In this document: positions 58,894 to 64,000 of the stretch, piece after piece
Layout: each line of letters starts with the position of its first letter
Position numbering within the stretch: position 1 is the stretch's first letter
Assembly (NCBI RefSeq): GCF_030272615.1
Contig: NC_081415.1
Coordinates: forward strand, 372,351,009 to 372,415,008
Length of the DNA: 64,000 nt
Source: Cryptomeria japonica
Taxonomy: Eukaryota > Streptophyta > Pinopsida > Cupressales > Cupressaceae
Direction of reading: 5' to 3'
The notes under the pieces: generated by a model
The model's input: only the letters and a program-made list of their open reading frames with translations
The model's database searches: none
Told to the model about the DNA's origin: nothing
Position numbers and translations under genes: made by a program

Positions 58894-61800
58894 GTTCAAA
58901 CACCCTTTCAAGCAAGGGATCTGTGAACAAAAAGAATATTTGATGATTCAAGTGTTTGACTATGATTATGCATCAGTCAATGATAGTTCTGGTTTCACAA
59001 CAGTACCCGTAGCACCAGTGGTATCTGCATATATAAAAGTGGTCTTTGTGAACCCATATCATACAAGGTAGAAATGGAATTGCTAGTGGTCCGGTAGATT
59101 ATGCATGACTTCCACAGATTATGTTAATTGCCCATGCTCAAGGTTTTCTCCATAAGAGAGAAACAAATGCCAGAGAAGGAGGAATTTAGTGTGTGGTTGT
59201 CAGAGTTTCAGTTCATGTGAACTTAACTTCATCCAATCCAGTTGTTCTGGATGAAGAAACGGCAGTGGAAGAGAAGTTACAGTAGAGCAGCATGAGGAGT
59301 ATTATTCATCCATTTCAATGCTCACCATATTCAGATCATTTATGGAAGTCTTATTGCAAACCACCACTCATAACCCTAACCCTATTGGGTATCGACAATA
59401 GTCAAAAAACATCACTCTGATGGACAAGAGCTACTTCGATGGAGTTATCGAGCATCTGGGTAGGTGGAAATAATATCCCCCGACATTGCAAGTTACCCCG
59501 ATGAAGATATCCAAAGACGGGGAGTTTTCATCGAGCATCGGCATAAAATTTTTTGCCCTCTTCCGATGCCCGATGAGTTCCGATGGAAATCGTTGAGGTA
59601 ATGAATTTTAATTTTTAATTTGGTTATTAGGTGAGTATGAAGATATTCCATTTGCATCCTTCTAGGGTAATAATTTATATTTTCCCGAAATCCTTCTAAG
59701 TAATGTTTTTATTTTTGATCTTTTAATGAAATATTTTCAAAGATTATTAATTAAGCATGTATATTGGAGAATTTTTAGGATCATCAAAGGTATTTTTATT
59801 TTTATTTTTATTTATTTACATCCTGTAATCATTACAATGATTTATTGAAAGCATTTTGTCCCATACTGATTACAATATTTTTCTAGGACATAGTTTGTTT
59901 TCACTAGTTATATTTTAGGGATTATTTATTAAAGATGTTATATTTAAATATCCCTAATGTATAATTTTATTTACCAATAACTGATTAAGCCATCTTGGGT
60001 GCAGATTGATTTTATTTATCTTTCCTCGGACAAGGAGTATTTTTCACCAAAAGTTTAATTTAATGATTTATATTATCATTATCTTTAAAATGGAATTTTT
60101 GTTTTGCAAATAATATTGCAATATTTATTTTTATTAACCTATGAAAATTAAAAAGGAGATATTTTGTTAAAAGGATAAAGGAATATTATGTTCTTAAATG
60201 CATATTAAAAATCATAATATGTTTTGATCATTTTCTTATAAATACTTTTACCCTTTGAATCATTAAATTTATTATATGTTAGGGTAAGTATTATTAAGAG
60301 ATTAAAGTAGAAATATTATAATTACAAAGAAACATTTTATTAAAAGAGAAAATGCATTTGTGTTTCTTTTATACAAATGATAATGACAAATAGTATTTTG
60401 TATTTTGGGTGTTACGAGGCCATCTTTTCGTATGATATTTACCCTAAGTCAATATATTGAAAATGTTTACTCTAGGGTAAGATAATTTTTCCAAAAGGAA
60501 TGATATATTTACATCATATAATAATGGTTGGATTGGTTTTTTGCAAGTATATATCCTATATGATAAAGTATTCCCGAGAGAATTGGAGTTGCCCTACAAA
60601 TGTGAATATATATTCTCATCACATGGTTGGAATATTTGTTCACAGATATCAATTTTAAGGGAATTATTTTCTTTCATATTTGATATAAAAATCTTTTACC
60701 TTATATAAAAAAACTATTATTAGGGTAAATTATTATCTTATATCAATGGATGTTATATTTGCAAATTTTTTCTTAAAGGATTGAAATACTTTGATTTAAA
60801 TGAGTTATTTTAAACAAGTATTTGTATAAGAAAATAAAGATTATTGATTCTTCAAATTAAAACCTAATTGAAGGTGAGATATATTTAATGTTCAAATCAA
60901 GGGATTTGATTGGTCTATCTTGTGTGCAGGATATATTAGGAAGATGATGAATATCTATCGAGGAATTGTATCAAGGCGGAGAATAGAAAAGCACATTATT
61001 AAAGCATCATTTATTATTTTTAGGGTTCTCATTTGTAATTATTTATTAAACCAAAGGGTGTGTCCTTTGGAAGGAAACTGTCTATAACTCCCTTCTGTGT
61101 ATGAAAAGGTGTGTCCTTTCATATATGCCTTTTGATTTACATACATATAGGGAGTCATTCTTATATGTAAAAAAGGGAGGGGAAAGTCATAAGAACAAGA
61201 GACTGTTGTAAGGATTGAATATCATTTTGTATTAGAGAAGTCTATAGGAAGAAGAAGTATCATTTTGTGCAAGCAATCTGTAATGGAGTATCTGCAAGTG
61301 CAGCTTATGTACGCAACTATTTCCTCGCCATTTCTTTTTCCAAATATTGTGTACACTTTTGTGTTGATGATTATCTTTGTCCTCTTGATAAATCTGTTTA
61401 TAGATTTTCTATGATGTGAATCACATGCTATTGCATTAAGTGAAAGATTGAGTTCTTATTGTTTGTGTTACACGTATTGGCCTTCATAGTTGATGATAAA
61501 TTATCTCTTGAATTGATAAGATATTTTGTCCACAAAGTGTCATATATATCCCTGGATAGAGGCACTGGTATGTTATTGATCTTTTAAGGTTTTGATTTGT
61601 ATGCATTCAAGGTCCTTGATAGAGAAATGTTCTTCCCAAATCCTATATGAATTGATCTATGCAGATTTCATTCAAGTTATGAAAGTAATCTCATTTTCAA
61701 TATACATTCACAATCATTTCTTTTCAAAGCATTTGTTTAAAGCACATAATAAAGCATAGTTGCAAAACAATAATTTGCCAGTTGTGTAAACTTGCTAAAA

Positions 61801-62035
61801 GTTTTAAATCCACTATAAATAACCTCTTTTTGTGCTTGAGTGGAAGAGCCATACCCACCTAGGTTTAGTGGAGCCTAAAGTGGAGAGGGATTTGGTCTTT
61901 GACCATCCCTGTTCGTTGGCCAAGGCTGATTGGACTACTTGAGGATTTGGCAAGTCTTTTGGTTTTCCAATATGTGGTTTTGGGAACCAACAGTTTAGGT
62001 GACCATTTTTAGGGTATTACATTTGCCCCTCTTTG

Positions 62036-62953
62036 AATTAATGTGCGAGCAGCGCGTTGGTTCAAAGAATGGTTGATGTCAAATAGAAATCTATTCTGAA
62101 CTTGATGGATCACAAACCGATGAAGAGCGAGATGTTCAGCTTGATTTGAAGTGATGAAACTGAATAGAATTGATTAAAGCGATATTGATCTTGAACTTGA
62201 TTGAACTAGGACCGATGCAAAGCAATATACTGTTCTTGAACTTGATTGATCAAGAAACAAGTATCGATCTAGAACTTGATTGGACTAGATTGAGCAAGAG
62301 ACGCAATTTATTATGAACTTGATTGAACAATAACTAATTAGCAAGAGAAAATGTCCAGGTTGATTTGATGTGATGATACTAAACATTGATTTGAAGATTG
62401 ATTCAGATAAGGACAAAAATTGATATGCCCCTAGAGATTGCTTTATTTGACATAAAAGAATCTCAACTTAATACGACGTGATTTAGTTAAGATGCCCCTA
62501 GTAACAAGGTTTGATTGATTTTCTTTGTTTGAAAAGATTTTTGCTCGACTTTGTCAAGAGGATTTGAAAAATTTCTTGACTTTTGATGATGATGATCACT
62601 GAAAAGGTGTAATGAGTATGCCCCCTCGAGAGTGAAATCAAAATTTAGCGAGGGTACAATGATTTTAGGCAATTTTTAGCGATGATAATTATTTGAGCAC
62701 GAAGATTGATGTTGAAAATTAAAATCAGAGTTGATTTGAGAATTAAATTGAGATTTAAAATTGAATTGAGCACCAAATGATTCAAAAATTGACTTGAGGA
62801 TGAAAGTGCTAAGTGGTCAACGTCGTGAAATTTTGACTAGAGAATTGACGTCAGATTTCGATTTCGATCTCGAAATTGGACTCAAGGCAATCGATTTAGC
62901 TTAGGGTACAAGTTTTATGTCCATCAGAGCAAGTTTAAAAATTAGGGTTTGGG
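62036..62953. other. Tat-2 spacer between LTR and antisense gene
   Basis: No coding region is supported. Between about 62090 and 62345 the phrase GAACTTGATTGA recurs roughly every 40-60 bp in diverged form, and TTGA/GATT-rich repeats continue to about 62900. Confidence 0.5.
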
Positions 62954-62962
62954 CTATATAAG
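62954..62962 (+). promoter_or_regulatory. TATA box of the PMD gene at 63037
   Basis: CTATATAAG lies 83 bp upstream of the ATG, in GGGCTATATAAGGGG context. Position and context match a plant TATA with a short leader. Confidence 0.65.
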
Positions 62963-63036
62963 GGGTTCAATGTGTCATTTTCAATTCATTTTTACCTCTT
63001 AAAGTTTAAAAATTTGAAAACCTCCTGCAAAGAAAA

Positions 63037-64000
63037 ATGGCTATTCCGATTCAAGAGCATCGATTCGAGTGCCAGAGATGTCATAATCGATCGTGGAGCT
63101 ATGACCCAATAGTAAGTGATCGATCTTTAGCCTGTGTATTTCTTATTTTTTGAATTTTTATTGAATTTTGGCATTTTTCATTTCGTTTAAAGTCATTGTA
63201 ATCGTTTTATCTTGTGGTTCATGACCATTTCTCATACGAGTATCTGTCCTTTTTTGTTTTGACATTTAAGCAAGTAGGGTTTGTCATCTAGTGTATACCC
63301 TTGCTTCGTACGATAGTGTTCTTATAAGATCATTTAGTCGTGCAAGAGGATATCATTTTTTGTATGAGAATGTTTACTCATGCGGGGTGTAATGTTTGGT
63401 CATACGAGTTTCTGTTTGTCTATCAAAATTAGTATAAAAAACAACAAGCATTTTTTAGAGTGTGAACATCAATTTTTTATTTTGAATGTTGTATATTGGG
63501 ATTCATGACCATGTTTAACATATTTCTAGCGGAAAATTTGATCACGTGCTGACGATTTTTATGTTTGATTTTGTAGATTCGGTTGTCGGATATTCAGTTT
63601 CGGTGTACATTTCCGCCGACGATGTGGCTAGTTCGCAAGTTATCAGACACAGAGAGAGGGCATATCGGTTTGTGTGGATTCAGATACCTATTATAGATGC
63701 CTAATATCCGTGTGAATCATGGTATGTTAACTACTTTAGTCAAGCATTTTCATTCGGAGCATAAAACCTTTCATTTACCGGTTGGAGAGATGACCATCGC
63801 ACCGGAGGATATATACAGGATTTTGAGGATTTCGTTCGCTGGAGACAAGGTTGATTTTGATTCTACTCAACGACCAGGTGTTCTGGCATTGAGACAGATA
63901 TTCCATGACGAGACTATTCTTGAATGCGCTATTACGTGGGATGATTTGATGAGAAGATATGGTGCACAGTACCCTCTGGCTTGCGTTTTGGCAGGTATGA
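63037..64000 (+). pseudogene. PMD (plant mobile domain) gene, 5' part, with one in-frame stop
   Basis: Exon 1 63037-63111 (25 codons, MAIPIQEHRFECQRC...) ends at donor GTAAGT. The intron 63112-63576 (465 bp) ends TTTTGTAG. Exon 2 starts at 63577 in phase 0: LSDTERGHIGLCGFRYLL, a TAG at 63694-63696, then MPNIRVNHGMLTTLV, EHKTFHLPVGEMTIAPED, IYRILRISFAGDKV, LALRQIFHDETI and onward to the window edge. It aligns with the Tat-1 antisense gene over the whole exon (LYVPEFRANMGLLT, FHLLMGEMTVTLED, VYRILRIPIDGE), and the TAG falls at a Tyr there. The C-terminal PMD half lies outside the window, so other damage cannot be judged. It could instead be a host MAIL-like gene, but its position beside a Tat polypurine tract favours element origin. 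Confidence 0.75.

Larger units (their letters stand above)
57372..61992 (+). repeat. Right (3') LTR of the LARD, uninterrupted
   Basis: A 4621-bp LTR beginning TGTTGGACCC and ending GGGAACCAACA, followed by TSD GTTTA. It provides the empty sites for the copia-2 and LINE insertions in the left copy. It holds an intact 129-codon ORF near its 5' end, an RNB-like fragment, and a TATATAAAAG motif near 59031. The rest is AT-rich and noncoding. Confidence 0.94.
61998..64000 (-). mobile_element. Tat-2: partial minus-strand Tat-like element, 3' LTR end plus antisense gene
   Basis: Minus strand from 62021 leftward: TGTAATACCCTAAAAATGG, resembling the Tat-1 LTR start. Immediately to the right (62022-62035) lies the tract CAAAGAGGGGCAAA on the minus strand, as in Tat-1. 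Further right, a PMD gene lies on the plus strand, antisense to the element, the same relative position as in Tat-1. The element continues beyond the window. Its LTR is split by the LARD, the rest being left of 19743. Confidence 0.68.

Overview
This is plant nuclear DNA, most likely from a gymnosperm or another very repeat-rich large genome. That inference rests on long spliced plant genes, one intact GH17 host gene, and LTR retrotransposons inserted into one another. The only complete cellular gene is a GPI-anchored beta-1,3-glucanase (GH17 plus X8) at 14206-16729 on the minus strand, with four exons including a 28-nt mini-exon. Nearly everything else is transposable elements, most with exact target-site duplications (TSDs), so the layers can be ordered.

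Left part (1-18.4 kb). An unrecognised, degraded minus-strand ORF (1-2127) has its start codon hit by a Ty1/copia element (copia-1, 2129-9551, TSD CCATT). A CpG-rich degenerate repeat (about 9880-11050) lies on the far side of the insertion. AT-rich intergenic DNA follows, then the glucanase gene and its upstream region.

Right part (18.4-64 kb) is a nest. The oldest layer is probably a Tat-like Ty3 element on the minus strand, of which only the 3' LTR (about 18455-19743 plus 61998-62021), the polypurine tract and an antisense PMD (plant mobile domain) gene at 63037-64000 are inside the window. Its LTR was split by a large gag-only element (LARD/TR-GAG type, 19744-61992, TSD GTTTA). That element has 4.6-kb LTRs and only about 2.5 kb of internal DNA. 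Its left LTR later received a second copia element (copia-2, 20446-29853) and a 5'-truncated LINE carrying extra sequence (31882-36531, 17-bp TSD). Its internal gag ORF received a 16.4-kb Tat-type Ty3 element (Tat-1, 38825-55206, TSD GTATC). Copia-2 in turn carries a solo LTR (23547-25249, TSD GTATG). The undamaged right LTR (57372-61992) is a natural empty-site control: removing the insertions from the left LTR gives about 4633 bp against 4621 bp.

The most unusual material is inside these elements. Tat-1 carries an antisense, spliced PMD gene, and a second copy with the same TATA / short exon 1 / GTAAGT phase-0 intron / PMD exon plan lies at the right edge. The Tat-1 copy's intron holds seven tandem units that each fold into a hairpin with a constant 15-nt loop and compensatory stem changes. 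The 4.6-kb LTR carries a decayed fragment with the RNB exoribonuclease (DIS3/RRP44-like) signature and a separate 129-codon ORF of unknown identity. None of the transposon coding regions seen here is intact; many breaks are stop codons explained by C-to-T or G-to-A transitions.
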